Source: Lachnospiraceae bacterium UBA7086 (lineage in GTDB: Bacteria; Bacillota; Clostridia; Lachnospirales; Lachnospiraceae). Taken from it: a DNA stretch of 64,000 nucleotides. The position numbers and the translations under genes were made by a program. The stretch spans positions 61,500 through 125,499 of the forward strand of contig DKZA01000022.1 in the NCBI GenBank assembly GCA_002492525.1, given 5' to 3'. The notes under the pieces were generated by a model that saw nothing but the letters and a program-made list of their open reading frames with translations, was not told the DNA's origin and ran no database searches. How positions within the stretch are numbered: position 1 is the first letter of the stretch; every line of letters begins with the position of its first letter. Positions 8,820-17,822 of the stretch are shown piece after piece.

Positions 8820-8862
8820 ACACAAAAAAAGAACCATAGCGCCCGACGCATCTATGGTTCTC
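8820..8862 (-). terminator. rho-independent terminator of the MATE gene
   Basis: On the minus strand AGAACCATAG and CTATGGTTCT form a perfect 10-bp stem with a 12-nt loop, followed by seven T. It lies directly after the MATE stop codon at 8878. Confidence 0.85.
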
Positions 8863-8877
8863 CGGATTTTCCTTTCT

Positions 8878-10221
8878 TTAGACAACCTGAAACTCTTTCC
8901 ATTTGCCCGATTTTAACCGCCAGATAAAAATCACCGCACGGATCACCCAGTCAAGGACCATTGCAATGGCAATTCCTATCACACCCATATGGAAGACAAT
9001 GCCCAACAGATAGGAGAATAACAGCCGCCCTGCAATCGTTGATATGACGGAGACATACATGGTAAATTTCACATCGCCCGCCGCCCTGAGTCCATTGCTG
9101 AGGGCACCGGAAAACGGAAACGCTGCCCCGTTAAATACATTGTGTATCAGTACCAGCCAGACCACAAGCTGCTTTGTCTGCGGTTCCAGCGCATAAAACT
9201 GCAGGAACAGGGGCGTCAGCACAAACACCAACAGATTCCATGCCGCTGACAGAATCAGCGTTATTTTCGACAATTCCCGGAAATAATAATCCGCCGCCTC
9301 TGTATCCCGGTTCCCCATGCACTGTCCGATCACGGTGATAAAGACCGGCCCCATTGCCACACCGGCCAGGGCCGCCAGAGACCAGATGCTCTGGGCCACA
9401 CCGTTTGCCGCAATCTGATAGGTGCCGAACATCGCCACGATACTGCTGAGCGCCACTTTCACCAACTGAAAAATCCCATTCTCCACACCGTTTGGTATGG
9501 CGACGTTCCAGATCCGTTTCAGGCCGTCCATATCCCATTGGAAAATCCAACCGGTTCTATATACCACTTCATTCCTTTTTGAGAAGCACAAAGCGGTGAT
9601 GGCAACTGCGGAAAATGTCCTTGCAACCAATGAGGGCCATGCCACGCCGGCCACTCCCGCATGGAGCACCAGCACACCGATCACATTTCCGACCACGTTA
9701 ATGATATTGGACAGCACGGAGATATACATGGTCACCTTTGTCTTGCCCAGGCTCCGGTAAACAGCCGCACCGGCATTATAGACTGCCAGCGCCGGATAGG
9801 AGTAAGCGGAGATTCGCAGATAAGTGATACAGGCATCCATGACGGAATCTTCTACCTTTCCAAACAGCAGGCCTAACATCTGCTTATTTCCGACTAACAC
9901 CAGCACCGCGATCAGCAGGGAGAAAACCGTCCCGAACATCAACAGCTGGCTGGCCGACTTTCCTGCGCTTTCGGGGTCTTTCCTGCCGATATACTGGCTG
10001 ATCACCACCGCTCCGCCGGATGCCAGTGCCGTAAAAAGGTATATAAAGATTGTATTAAACTGGTTCACCAGGGAAACACCTGATACCGCCGCTTCTCCCG
10101 CATAGCTGACCACCAGTGTGTCCGCGATTCCCACAAGCATCACGAGAAGCTGTTCCAGAAACAGAGGAACAATCATTTCCCGCAGGTTCCTTCCCGAAAA
10201 AGGCATCTGTTTATTATCCAT
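8878..10221 (-). CDS. MATE-family efflux transporter
   Basis: This 447-aa polytopic membrane protein of the MATE/NorM superfamily probably exports drugs or toxic organic cations using a sodium or proton gradient. It shows twelve hydrophobic segments and the typical opening NLREMIVPLFLEQLLVMLVGIADTLVVSYAGEAAVSG. The start at 10221 has AAGGAG 9-10 nt upstream; the longer in-frame version adds 34 polar residues not seen in the family. It follows a flavodoxin lipoprotein gene by about 120 bp, perhaps in the same transcript. A second, distinct MATE gene lies at 14024. Confidence 0.9.
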   Translation of the reverse strand: MDNKQMPFSGRNLREMIVPLFLEQLLVMLVGIADTLVVSYAGEAAVSGVSLVNQFNTIFIYLFTALASGGAVVISQYIGRKDPESAGKSASQLLMFGTVFSLLIAVLVLVGNKQMLGLLFGKVEDSVMDACITYLRISAYSYPALAVYNAGAAVYRSLGKTKVTMYISVLSNIINVVGNVIGVLVLHAGVAGVAWPSLVARTFSAVAITALCFSKRNEVVYRTGWIFQWDMDGLKRIWNVAIPNGVENGIFQLVKVALSSIVAMFGTYQIAANGVAQSIWSLAALAGVAMGPVFITVIGQCMGNRDTEAADYYFRELSKITLILSAAWNLLVFVLTPLFLQFYALEPQTKQLVVWLVLIHNVFNGAAFPFSGALSNGLRAAGDVKFTMYVSVISTIAGRLLFSYLLGIVFHMGVIGIAIAMVLDWVIRAVIFIWRLKSGKWKEFQVV

Positions 10222-10341
10222 GCCGTCACGCTCCTTTATGTCTGCCCACCGATAATTTTCCATGCTTTGCTCCATCTGGTAAATGTACCGGTTACCAGAT
10301 CCAGAAATATTTTCATCCTGCACTTTGCTTTCATATCCTGT

Positions 10342-11040
10342 TTACTCCGCTTTGATATCCAGTTCCAGTCCGTTAATCCATTCTGCGATCTCTTCCCGGG
10401 AGCTTCCGCCGCTTAAACGTGTACCGGGAATCCATGTCGCATCCTTTGTCAGCGCCTCCAGGTTCGTTGCGCTAGAACCCACGCTACTGCCGCCCGAGGT
10501 ACAGAAAGGCACTATGGTTTTGCCGGAAAAATCATAACTTTCCATAAAAGTACTGACAATCCTCGGCGCCTCACCCCACCAGATCGGATAACCGATAAAC
10601 ACGATATCATACTGCTCCATATTCTCCACTGAGCCGGAAATGGCAGGACGGGATGAGCTGTCATTCATCTCCTGGGTGGAACGGCTGTTGTCATCGTGAT
10701 AATTTAAATCTGCATCCGTATATGGCTGCTCCGGAACGATTTCATACAGATCTGCAGGCAGACTTTCGGCAATCTGCTCTGCCACACCTTCTGTTGTATT
10801 GGTAGCGGAAAAGTATGCCACCAGAATTTTGACTCCTTCTGCTTCCTTCATGGTTTCCCCCTCCTCTTCATCTGTCTGTCCGCTTTCTGAAGCGGTTACA
10901 GAAATACTCCTGTTACTGTTTGTTTCAGACCCATCATCCACAGAAGACGTTTCTTCCTGTGAAAACTCCTGCTCTTCCCCGCAGGCCAAAAGAACAATGC
11001 ACATTAAAATAGTAAGTATAGCAGTTGTCACTTTTTTCAT
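10342..11040 (-). CDS. flavodoxin-like lipoprotein
   Basis: This 232-aa protein has a lipoprotein signal peptide (MKKVTTAILTILMCIVLLAC, Cys20) followed by an acidic, serine-rich linker to about residue 70. The flavodoxin_4-type domain begins KILVAYFSATNTTEGVA, the FMN phosphate loop; VFIGYPIWWGEAPRIV and PFCTSGGSSVGSS provide the isoalloxazine-contacting loops. It is therefore probably an electron carrier or quinone/flavin reductase anchored on the outer face of the membrane, which is less common than cytoplasmic flavodoxins. GGAGG precedes the ATG and a good promoter lies 30 bp further up. Confidence 0.88.
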   Translation of the reverse strand: MKKVTTAILTILMCIVLLACGEEQEFSQEETSSVDDGSETNSNRSISVTASESGQTDEEEGETMKEAEGVKILVAYFSATNTTEGVAEQIAESLPADLYEIVPEQPYTDADLNYHDDNSRSTQEMNDSSSRPAISGSVENMEQYDIVFIGYPIWWGEAPRIVSTFMESYDFSGKTIVPFCTSGGSSVGSSATNLEALTKDATWIPGTRLSGGSSREEIAEWINGLELDIKAE

Positions 11041-11069
11041 AATCTGTTGCCCTCCTGTTTGATACTTCT

Positions 11070-11098
11070 ATTGTAATGGTATTTTACAGCCATATCAA
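11070..11098 (-). promoter_or_regulatory. promoter of the flavodoxin lipoprotein gene
   Basis: On the minus strand -35 TTGATA (11098-11093) and -10 TACAAT (11075-11070) are spaced by 17 bp, 30 bp before the start codon. Confidence 0.65.
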
Positions 11099-11198
11099 AT
11101 ACTTAGTTCGGCTCCCCGTCCATGCTTTATAGGCATGGGTGTGTGGGCCCTGTACTGCCTGTCCGCCCCTTTCTCCCATTGCCGTTTTGGCATCGTGA

Positions 11199-11227
11199 TT
11201 GAAAAAAGAACGGGACAATGATAGAAT
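11199..11227 (+). promoter_or_regulatory. promoter of the TIR-domain gene
   Basis: A -35 TTGAAA (11199-11204) and -10 TAGAAT (11222-11227) are spaced by 17 bp. The TIR start codon is 60 bp downstream. Confidence 0.65.
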
Positions 11228-11286
11228 GAAACATTAGCAGCATAAGACAAAATAAATCAGAAGCTACGACCAGACAGGAGTATTCC

Positions 11287-12645
11287 ATGCAAATATTTAT
11301 TTCACATTCCTCCAAAAATGCCGATGATGCCGCAAGAATCTGCGAGATATTAGAACAAAACGGCAGCAAATGTTTTATTGCCCCGAGAGATATCCGCTCT
11401 GGCCATCCTTATGCAGAAGAGTTGATTGACGGCATTGACCGTTCTGCGGCTGTGATCTTACTGATGTCAGAAGAGGCCAATCATTCTCCCCATGTACTGC
11501 GGGAAGTGGAGCGGGCTGTGAGCAAGTCTATTCCCATTCTGGTCTATAAATTAGAAGAAGTTGTGCTGTCCAAGTCCATGGAATATTATCTGATGACACA
11601 CCAGTGGGTTAACGCCGGAAGCGATGAGAACTGTGTGCGTGTACTTCAGTTTGTGGAAGATCTGAAACAAGGCAGTGCGGGTGAGGATGCCGGGCAGACC
11701 TTCTCCGACACGCTGCCAAATAATACAAGCATCCCCTCTGCAACAACCAAAGACCATAAGAAGCACATGCCTCTGGCCATCGCTCTGCTGACTGCATTGT
11801 GTGTGATTCTATGCAGTGCTTTTCTTATCCTAAATCATCTGCCCAATCAGTCCGTGCCCACTGTAGCTGTGGGAGATACGGTGACTTTCGGCACCTACCT
11901 GGACGAACCCATCAAATGGCGCGTGCTAAGGCTGTCTGACGATAACAGACAGGCTGTCCTGATTGCCGCAGATGTGCTTACCATGAAAGCTTACGATGCT
12001 GCAGAGGGCGGCAAATACAACTGGTATGACTCCACCGATTATTGGTCCCGGGAATCCGCCGCGGATACTGACCTGTCCCTGCAGGTTCTGGTACGGGGCA
12101 GCAATATCTGGAGTTCTTCCAATATCCGTACATGGCTCAACTGCGCCGATGAAGTGGTGGACTATGCCGATCAGGCTCCCCTTGCCAGCGCCATGGCGGA
12201 ACGAAAGAACGGCTATCAGAATGAAGCCGGCTTTCTGCATGGTTTTACAGAGGAAGAACTGTCCGCAATTGTGGAAACAGAAAATGTTACAAAAAGCAAT
12301 CCTTTGTTTGACGCCTATACTGTCACTACCACAGACCGCGTCTATCTGCTGTCTTTAGAAGAATTGCAATGGTTCGACGATGCCAGAATAAGCAAATTCG
12401 CCCTGCCCACCCAGGCTGCGGTGGAACAGGACGAAAGCTGTTGGTATCTGTTGGATTACAATGATTTTCATATCGAAGAATGTTCTTGGTGGCTGCGTGA
12501 GCCCGTAGAGGGAACCTCCAGCAAATGCTATCTTGTGGGCAATGGCTACACGGAGCAACTGTTACGTCAGGAAAATGCCGGTCTGGAGGGATTCGGCATC
12601 CGCCCGGCGCTGACCGTGGATCTGCGCAAGGTAAATTTCCATTAG
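11287..12645 (+). CDS. TIR-domain protein, membrane-anchored, with DUF6273-like exterior domain
   Basis: This 452-aa protein has three parts. Residues 1-115 are a bacterial TIR domain (MQIFISHSSKNADDAARIC, APRDIRSG, SPHVLREVERAV); Glu73 sits where TIR NADases carry the catalytic glutamate. Residues about 162-183 form a single transmembrane helix. Residues about 193-452 resemble DUF6273, with FGTYL, IKWRVL, IRTWL and a C-terminal GIRPALTVDL motif; that type of domain is usually extracytoplasmic. The topology thus places TIR inside and the exterior domain outside, suggesting a sensor-to-effector arrangement or an envelope-stress device. It has its own promoter and AGGAG site, stands alone between minus-strand genes, and its stop overlaps that of the convergent lipoprotein gene. 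Confidence 0.85.
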   Translation: MQIFISHSSKNADDAARICEILEQNGSKCFIAPRDIRSGHPYAEELIDGIDRSAAVILLMSEEANHSPHVLREVERAVSKSIPILVYKLEEVVLSKSMEYYLMTHQWVNAGSDENCVRVLQFVEDLKQGSAGEDAGQTFSDTLPNNTSIPSATTKDHKKHMPLAIALLTALCVILCSAFLILNHLPNQSVPTVAVGDTVTFGTYLDEPIKWRVLRLSDDNRQAVLIAADVLTMKAYDAAEGGKYNWYDSTDYWSRESAADTDLSLQVLVRGSNIWSSSNIRTWLNCADEVVDYADQAPLASAMAERKNGYQNEAGFLHGFTEEELSAIVETENVTKSNPLFDAYTVTTTDRVYLLSLEELQWFDDARISKFALPTQAAVEQDESCWYLLDYNDFHIEECSWWLREPVEGTSSKCYLVGNGYTEQLLRQENAGLEGFGIRPALTVDLRKVNFH

Positions 12646-14009
12646 TGTCCATGCCGGCCGGTAAACTCCATCACGAGCCCGGTCAGGCAGGTATCCTCAT
12701 AGGTCGTTCCCGGATACACATCCTCGATCACAAACCGGAAGGTGATATCCCCTCTTTCCGCCACCATGATATCCTCCCAGGGCAGGGTAAAATACTGCGG
12801 CTTGATCGTATCCTCCAGTTCCAGATAGGCATAGGATTGATCTTCCACATACATAAGCAGCGTTTTGACGCGCCCGTTTTCCTCCCAGGTCTTCTGGTTT
12901 TTTGCATAACCATTCACAATACAGATCTGCGTATAACGGATATAGCCGTCTAACGGGTTGATTCTATTCTCATTTTCCAGATACCACTCTTCATATTTGA
13001 TATAATCCCAGTGATTGCGGACGCGCCAGTCGTTACAGGCATGATACGTGATGCTCTCGCCGATGCCGCTGCCTTCCGCGCCCTCAGCCCAGGCACACTC
13101 TCTCCCGCACAGCGCACCAAGATTCCTGGCTGCATACCTGTCATCAGCGGAATCCAGTTCCGAGGAGGCCGTAATTTCCAGGAATCCATCATACGCGCAC
13201 CATTCCCCACAGATTTCATGCCAGGTATCGAAACCATAATCCGGCGCTTCATCCGCTTCTTCACAGGAAAGCCAGTCTTCTCCTTCAGCATTATCCCCAT
13301 AGAAATAATTCCCGATTTCCGGCTTTAAGACCAACGGTTCCTGGGGATACCTGACCATCGGCTCCAGACTGTCGATGACGGGCACCCATATGGCCTGTAA
13401 GCCATTCGCCGCGGCATATTCCTCTACCGGATTACTTCCTGCTTTTGGCCGTTCCTGATAACCAAGGTAAATTTTCTCCTCGCATCCTGCAAAAGCATCC
13501 TCTCCGATGATACAGTCAGCCGTAGGGAAATCCACCGCCCACAATGACGGATTATCTGCAAAGGCACGGTCTCCCACGCGCTTAAGATGTCTTGGCAGAT
13601 ATATCATTCCCAATTTCGTCCCCAGATTCCGAAAAGCATCCTCGGCAATCTCTTCTACCCATATACCGTTTATCTGATCCGGCATAGTAAAACCTGGCCA
13701 ATAGTGCAGCTCGGCAAAGGCATATCTGGCAAAATCCTTCCGATATTTTTCTTTGATCCCCGTGAGGAGCACATATTCCCTTCCCTCTTCTGCACGAACC
13801 TCATAAGTGAGCAGTTCCTCTACGCTGTCCGGTCCATCCGGCTCGGTAAGTCTAAGCTTGCTCAAAACGGCGGTACTTGTATTTTTCGTCTCAACAGCAT
13901 TTTCCCCAAGAGCCGCTTCTGACGTCTTTTCCCCCGTTTGACAGCCAATGGCTGCCACAGCAATACATCCACACACCAAAGCGATAACCTGCCCTGTCTT
14001 ATTTCCCAT
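12642..14009 (-). CDS. lipoprotein with BspA-like leucine-rich repeat region
   Basis: The 455-aa product has a lipoprotein signal (MGNKTGQVIALVCGCIAVAAIGC). Residues about 90-200 look like a short LRR_5/BspA-type repeat region (IAEDAFRNLGTKLGMIYLPR, VGDRAFADNPSLWAVDFP, IGEDAFAGC). The remainder, rich in Trp, Tyr and acidic residues, is not recognised. It is probably displayed on the cell surface. The start at 14009 is supported by GGGGAGG; the longer frame has no lipoprotein signal. The last four bases overlap the convergent TIR gene. It lies 14 nt after the MATE gene stop, so the two may be co-transcribed. Confidence 0.75.
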   Translation of the reverse strand: MGNKTGQVIALVCGCIAVAAIGCQTGEKTSEAALGENAVETKNTSTAVLSKLRLTEPDGPDSVEELLTYEVRAEEGREYVLLTGIKEKYRKDFARYAFAELHYWPGFTMPDQINGIWVEEIAEDAFRNLGTKLGMIYLPRHLKRVGDRAFADNPSLWAVDFPTADCIIGEDAFAGCEEKIYLGYQERPKAGSNPVEEYAAANGLQAIWVPVIDSLEPMVRYPQEPLVLKPEIGNYFYGDNAEGEDWLSCEEADEAPDYGFDTWHEICGEWCAYDGFLEITASSELDSADDRYAARNLGALCGRECAWAEGAEGSGIGESITYHACNDWRVRNHWDYIKYEEWYLENENRINPLDGYIRYTQICIVNGYAKNQKTWEENGRVKTLLMYVEDQSYAYLELEDTIKPQYFTLPWEDIMVAERGDITFRFVIEDVYPGTTYEDTCLTGLVMEFTGRHGH

Positions 14010-14023
14010 ACGATACCTCCCCT

Positions 14024-15382
14024 TTAAGCCGTGCTCTTCTTGTCTGCCAGCTTCCGGTAAAGCGTAACATACATGGTCACGAAACAAGCCAGTCCGCCGA
14101 TGGCATTAGAGACCGGCTCCGCCAGGAACACCCCGTTTACACCAAATCCTATCTTCGGCAAAAGCACCGTCAACGGCGCCACGATCACTGCCTTGCGAAG
14201 CAGGGAGAAAAAGATAGCATGGCGGGAATCGCCCAACGCGGTAAATGCGGACTGACCCGTAAACTGAAATGCCATAAAGAAAAAGCCGAAAAAATACAGC
14301 CGCATGGCATCCACTCCCGCTTCTATCATAAGAACATCCTCCGTGAAGACAGACAATAAAAGATGAGGGTTCAATATCACCAGCAACCATGCTAACAAAG
14401 TATATACAATTCCCAAAACGGCGGTAAACCGAATTCCCTGCCGCACCCTGTCATATTCTCCGGCTCCATAGTTATAACCCAGCACAGGCTGAGCGCCGTT
14501 GGTGATACCGCTGACCGGCAAAGACAGAATTTCTCTGGTAGAGTTGATCACTGTCATCACACCCACATAGAGATCTCCGCCGTAAATCTTTAATGTCGCA
14601 TTGCACACCACTTGCACCAGGCAGTTGGTTCCCTGCATGATGAACCCAGACATGCCAAGCGTTATGATCTCTTTGACCAGCTTGCCGTCTATCCGCAGAT
14701 ACGTCTTTTTCATGGGAAGCAGTGCCTTTTTCCCGGTCAGAAACCGCAGCACCCAGATACAGGAGACCGCCTGACTGATCACCGTTGCTAACGCCGCGCC
14801 GCTGACTCCCATATGAAATAAGAAGATAAACACCGGATCCAATACCAGATTCAATACAGCACCCAGCAGCGTAGTCATCATGCCCATACGCGGAAATCCC
14901 TGGGCGTTGATAAAACCGTTCAATCCGGTAGCCAGCATGGTAAACGGTGTCCCCCACAGATAAATCTTCAAATATGCATCGGCATATATATAGGAAGCAT
15001 CACTGGCCCCGAACAGATAGAGCACCGGTCTGCGAAACAGATAACACACCATAAACATTACCACAGATGTGCCAAGTAACAGGGCGAAAGTATTTCCCAG
15101 AATCTTTCCCGCCCGTTCGTCTTTGCCGGCACCTCTGGCAATAGAAAAAAGAGGCGTACCGCCCGTTCCAAACAGAAAGGTAAAGGCCGCAATCAGCGTG
15201 GTCAGCGGAAACACCAGGCCGATACCGGTCAGCGCCATACTATCCGCACCGGGCAGATGTCCGATATAGATTCGGTCTACCACATTATACAGAAGCTGTA
15301 CCAACTGTGCTAAGATCAATGGGATGGACTGTGCCACAATATTCTGCCAGACCTTTCCCTTGGAAAAATCAGTTGACTGCAT
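14024..15382 (-). CDS. MATE-family efflux transporter
   Basis: This second MATE protein, about 452 aa, is of the MepA/DinF-like subgroup: IPLILAQLVQLLYNVVDRIYIGH near the N-terminus and GTGGTPLFSIARG after it, with twelve hydrophobic segments. It likely exports cationic compounds. Three possible starts exist (TTG at 15403, ATG at 15391, ATG at 15382); the last has AAGAGG at a suitable distance and is preferred with modest certainty. It is downstream of the hybrid kinase gene and could be part of its transcript. Confidence 0.88.
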   Translation of the reverse strand: MQSTDFSKGKVWQNIVAQSIPLILAQLVQLLYNVVDRIYIGHLPGADSMALTGIGLVFPLTTLIAAFTFLFGTGGTPLFSIARGAGKDERAGKILGNTFALLLGTSVVMFMVCYLFRRPVLYLFGASDASYIYADAYLKIYLWGTPFTMLATGLNGFINAQGFPRMGMMTTLLGAVLNLVLDPVFIFLFHMGVSGAALATVISQAVSCIWVLRFLTGKKALLPMKKTYLRIDGKLVKEIITLGMSGFIMQGTNCLVQVVCNATLKIYGGDLYVGVMTVINSTREILSLPVSGITNGAQPVLGYNYGAGEYDRVRQGIRFTAVLGIVYTLLAWLLVILNPHLLLSVFTEDVLMIEAGVDAMRLYFFGFFFMAFQFTGQSAFTALGDSRHAIFFSLLRKAVIVAPLTVLLPKIGFGVNGVFLAEPVSNAIGGLACFVTMYVTLYRKLADKKSTA

Positions 15383-15419
15383 ATAAGTCATCCTCTTTGT
15401 CAAATTATCCTGCTATCTG

Positions 15420-17606
15420 CTACTCCTTAAATGCAACATTCATTTTCTTAATCAATACGCCCACATCAATAGGCTTGGTGAGGAAATCATTCATACCGCT
15501 TTCAAGCGCCTGGTTCCGGTCTTCCTGAAAGGTGTTAGCGGTACATGCGTAGATCATGACCGTCTTTGCATCCGCCCTGTCCATTTTGCGGATTTCTCTG
15601 GCTGCCTCACATCCGTCCATGACAGGCATCTTCATATCCATCAGAATGATGTCATACTCCCCGATCTCAGACGCCCCAAAAGTCTCCAGTACTTCCCTGC
15701 CGTTTCTCACATGAACGGTCTCAAACCCTTCCAGAGAAAGAATCTCCAGTAACACTTCTGCGTTCAATTCCACATCTTCAGCCACCAGAACTTTACCCGG
15801 TTTATCCCGTCTCACACTGTGGCCACTTCCCTCCTCTTTCGGAAAGGCATCCGCCTCACCCTCCAACAGATACGCCGGAACATCCGTTACAATGACAGAG
15901 GGAAGAATAACGGTAAATATACTGCCCACACCCAGCTCGCTCTCCACGAGTATCTTACCGCCCATAGCGTCCGCAAGCAGTTTACTGATCGCCATGCCAA
16001 GTCCCGTTCCTTTGATTTCACCGGTGTTTCCGTTTCTTTCTTGACTAAATGAGTCAAAAATCTTTCCAAGATACTCCTTCGACATACCGATTCCGGTATC
16101 TTCACAACGATACCTGGTCTCCACATGCCTATCGTCCACCCTGGACTGGCTGACAGAAAGCTTGATCTTCCCTCCCTTGGGCGTAAATTTGGCCGCATTA
16201 CCCACAATATTCATCAATATCTGTTTGACGCGCACCACATCTCCCTGAAGATACGGATAAGGAATATCCTTTTCCAGATAAAACTCCACATTCCTGTTCC
16301 TGATATTATCCACCTGCATGGCGTGGATCTCCTCCATCATCTTATCCACGCTATAGGGTTCCTCCATCAGATCGACTTTACCCTCCTGTAACTTAGACAT
16401 ATCCAGCACATCGTTTACCAGAGACAGCAGATAATTCGCCGTGCTGTTGGATTTACGAAGCCATTCTTTGATCTGTGGTTTCTGCTTTTCATTGTCTATA
16501 TGAACCATGATCAGATGGTTCATTCCAATCAATCCATTCAAAGGTGTCCGGATCTCATGACTCATATTGGAGAGAAACACTCTCTGTGCCCTGGCTTGCT
16601 CCACAATCCTGATCGTCCGCTTCTGAAGCAGCATAATAACAAGCAAGACACATACCACCGTCACCATACTGATCACCAGCATGGTAATACTCATGGTTGC
16701 AAAAGCCCTGGACTGCTCCACAAAAACCTCCTCATTTAAAGACATAATAAAATATAAATCCATATCCTCAAATGGGATAAAATAAAATAATTCTCTGTAA
16801 TCTTCTTCCTCATGGAAATGATAAAAGCCGAACTTTTCTCTGTTTGCCAGCTTTCTGGCCAGTTCCTCATTAGACAGTTCCGAATTCGTTGATTCCGACA
16901 AATGGACGTATAGATTCTCCTGCTCGTTTTTATATATTTCCTTATTGATATTCACAATGTAATTTCCATTCCGGTCAATAATAGCGCTGTGGCCGCGGCT
17001 TTTTCCGTCTTTCATGAAACTGTCGATCACCATATTATCTTCAATTGCCGAAATATCACTGGTTGCGATTATGGCAGCCATCTTGACGCCGTCCACTTCC
17101 AGATCATGAATCCTTACACCATAAATAATGCTGTTTCTGGTCAGCCATCCGTCCGTCTCTACATTATCAGATCTTCTGACAATCTTTTCTTTCCCGTCCG
17201 CAAAATAAGACAAAAAATCCGGCCCGCCGGCCTGATTTTCATTTTCCGGGGAAAGGGTAATATGGTTATCCGCATAGACAGTACCGTCCTCTGCCACCAG
17301 ACACATATGTGTGAAACTGCCGGAAGAACATTCCAGAGTCATCCGCTCTTCCAAATCTTCAATCGTTTTACACTGATCATGGACAATTCTTTCTTTGATC
17401 TCGTACAAATCCTGCCAATAGATCTCTATGTAGGTCTGGATTGCCCTCTTATCGTGCTCTGCCATTTCGCTGATAGACTGTATTGTATTATCCGAAATGG
17501 TCTGATTCATCTGTCCCACATAAAACCATATCACAAAACCGACAAAAAGCAGTGCAGCAACAATAATCACAGAATAGAAAACACCCTGTTTCTTTTTCAA
17601 TCCCAT
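15420..17606 (-). CDS. membrane-bound hybrid sensor histidine kinase
   Basis: The 728-aa protein has an N-terminal transmembrane helix (about 9-31), an extracytoplasmic sensor domain of about 270 residues of the dCache type, a second transmembrane helix (about 305-330), a HisKA domain with the phosphoacceptor His350 in SHEIRTPLNG, a HATPase domain (DTGIGM, GTGLGMAI) and a C-terminal receiver with Asp657 in MDMKMPVMDG. Phosphate probably passes from His350 to Asp657; no HPt protein is seen in the window. It is divergent from the other large hybrid kinase at 17823, with which it shares a 215-bp promoter region. The ligand is unknown. Confidence 0.9.
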   Translation of the reverse strand: MGLKKKQGVFYSVIIVAALLFVGFVIWFYVGQMNQTISDNTIQSISEMAEHDKRAIQTYIEIYWQDLYEIKERIVHDQCKTIEDLEERMTLECSSGSFTHMCLVAEDGTVYADNHITLSPENENQAGGPDFLSYFADGKEKIVRRSDNVETDGWLTRNSIIYGVRIHDLEVDGVKMAAIIATSDISAIEDNMVIDSFMKDGKSRGHSAIIDRNGNYIVNINKEIYKNEQENLYVHLSESTNSELSNEELARKLANREKFGFYHFHEEEDYRELFYFIPFEDMDLYFIMSLNEEVFVEQSRAFATMSITMLVISMVTVVCVLLVIMLLQKRTIRIVEQARAQRVFLSNMSHEIRTPLNGLIGMNHLIMVHIDNEKQKPQIKEWLRKSNSTANYLLSLVNDVLDMSKLQEGKVDLMEEPYSVDKMMEEIHAMQVDNIRNRNVEFYLEKDIPYPYLQGDVVRVKQILMNIVGNAAKFTPKGGKIKLSVSQSRVDDRHVETRYRCEDTGIGMSKEYLGKIFDSFSQERNGNTGEIKGTGLGMAISKLLADAMGGKILVESELGVGSIFTVILPSVIVTDVPAYLLEGEADAFPKEEGSGHSVRRDKPGKVLVAEDVELNAEVLLEILSLEGFETVHVRNGREVLETFGASEIGEYDIILMDMKMPVMDGCEAAREIRKMDRADAKTVMIYACTANTFQEDRNQALESGMNDFLTKPIDVGVLIKKMNVAFKE

Positions 17607-17669
17607 CCCCCTCTTTCAGATGTATAATCTGTTCCTATTCTACACTATTTAACACATCTGTATTTTTAT

Positions 17670-17699
17670 ATTATAATCCATCGGATTCTCTTCTTGCAA
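17670..17699 (-). promoter_or_regulatory. promoter of the 728-aa hybrid kinase gene
   Basis: On the minus strand -35 TTGCAA (17699-17694) and -10 TATAAT (17675-17670) are spaced by 18 bp. Confidence 0.6.
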
Positions 17700-17751
17700 C
17701 CCCATTAAAATGCTTCCTCACTGATAGGATTTCTGCAATAATTCTCCCATA

Positions 17752-17780
17752 TTGACACAAGTTGGCGGGATTGATAGAAT
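17752..17780 (+). promoter_or_regulatory. promoter of the 1045-aa hybrid kinase gene
   Basis: A consensus -35 TTGACA (17752-17757) and -10 TAGAAT (17775-17780) are spaced by 17 bp, 43 bp before the start codon. A GGAGG follows at about 17810. Confidence 0.7.
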
Positions 17781-17822
17781 ACTTATATTAGATGATTTTT
17801 ATATGTATGGAGGAAAATTGCC

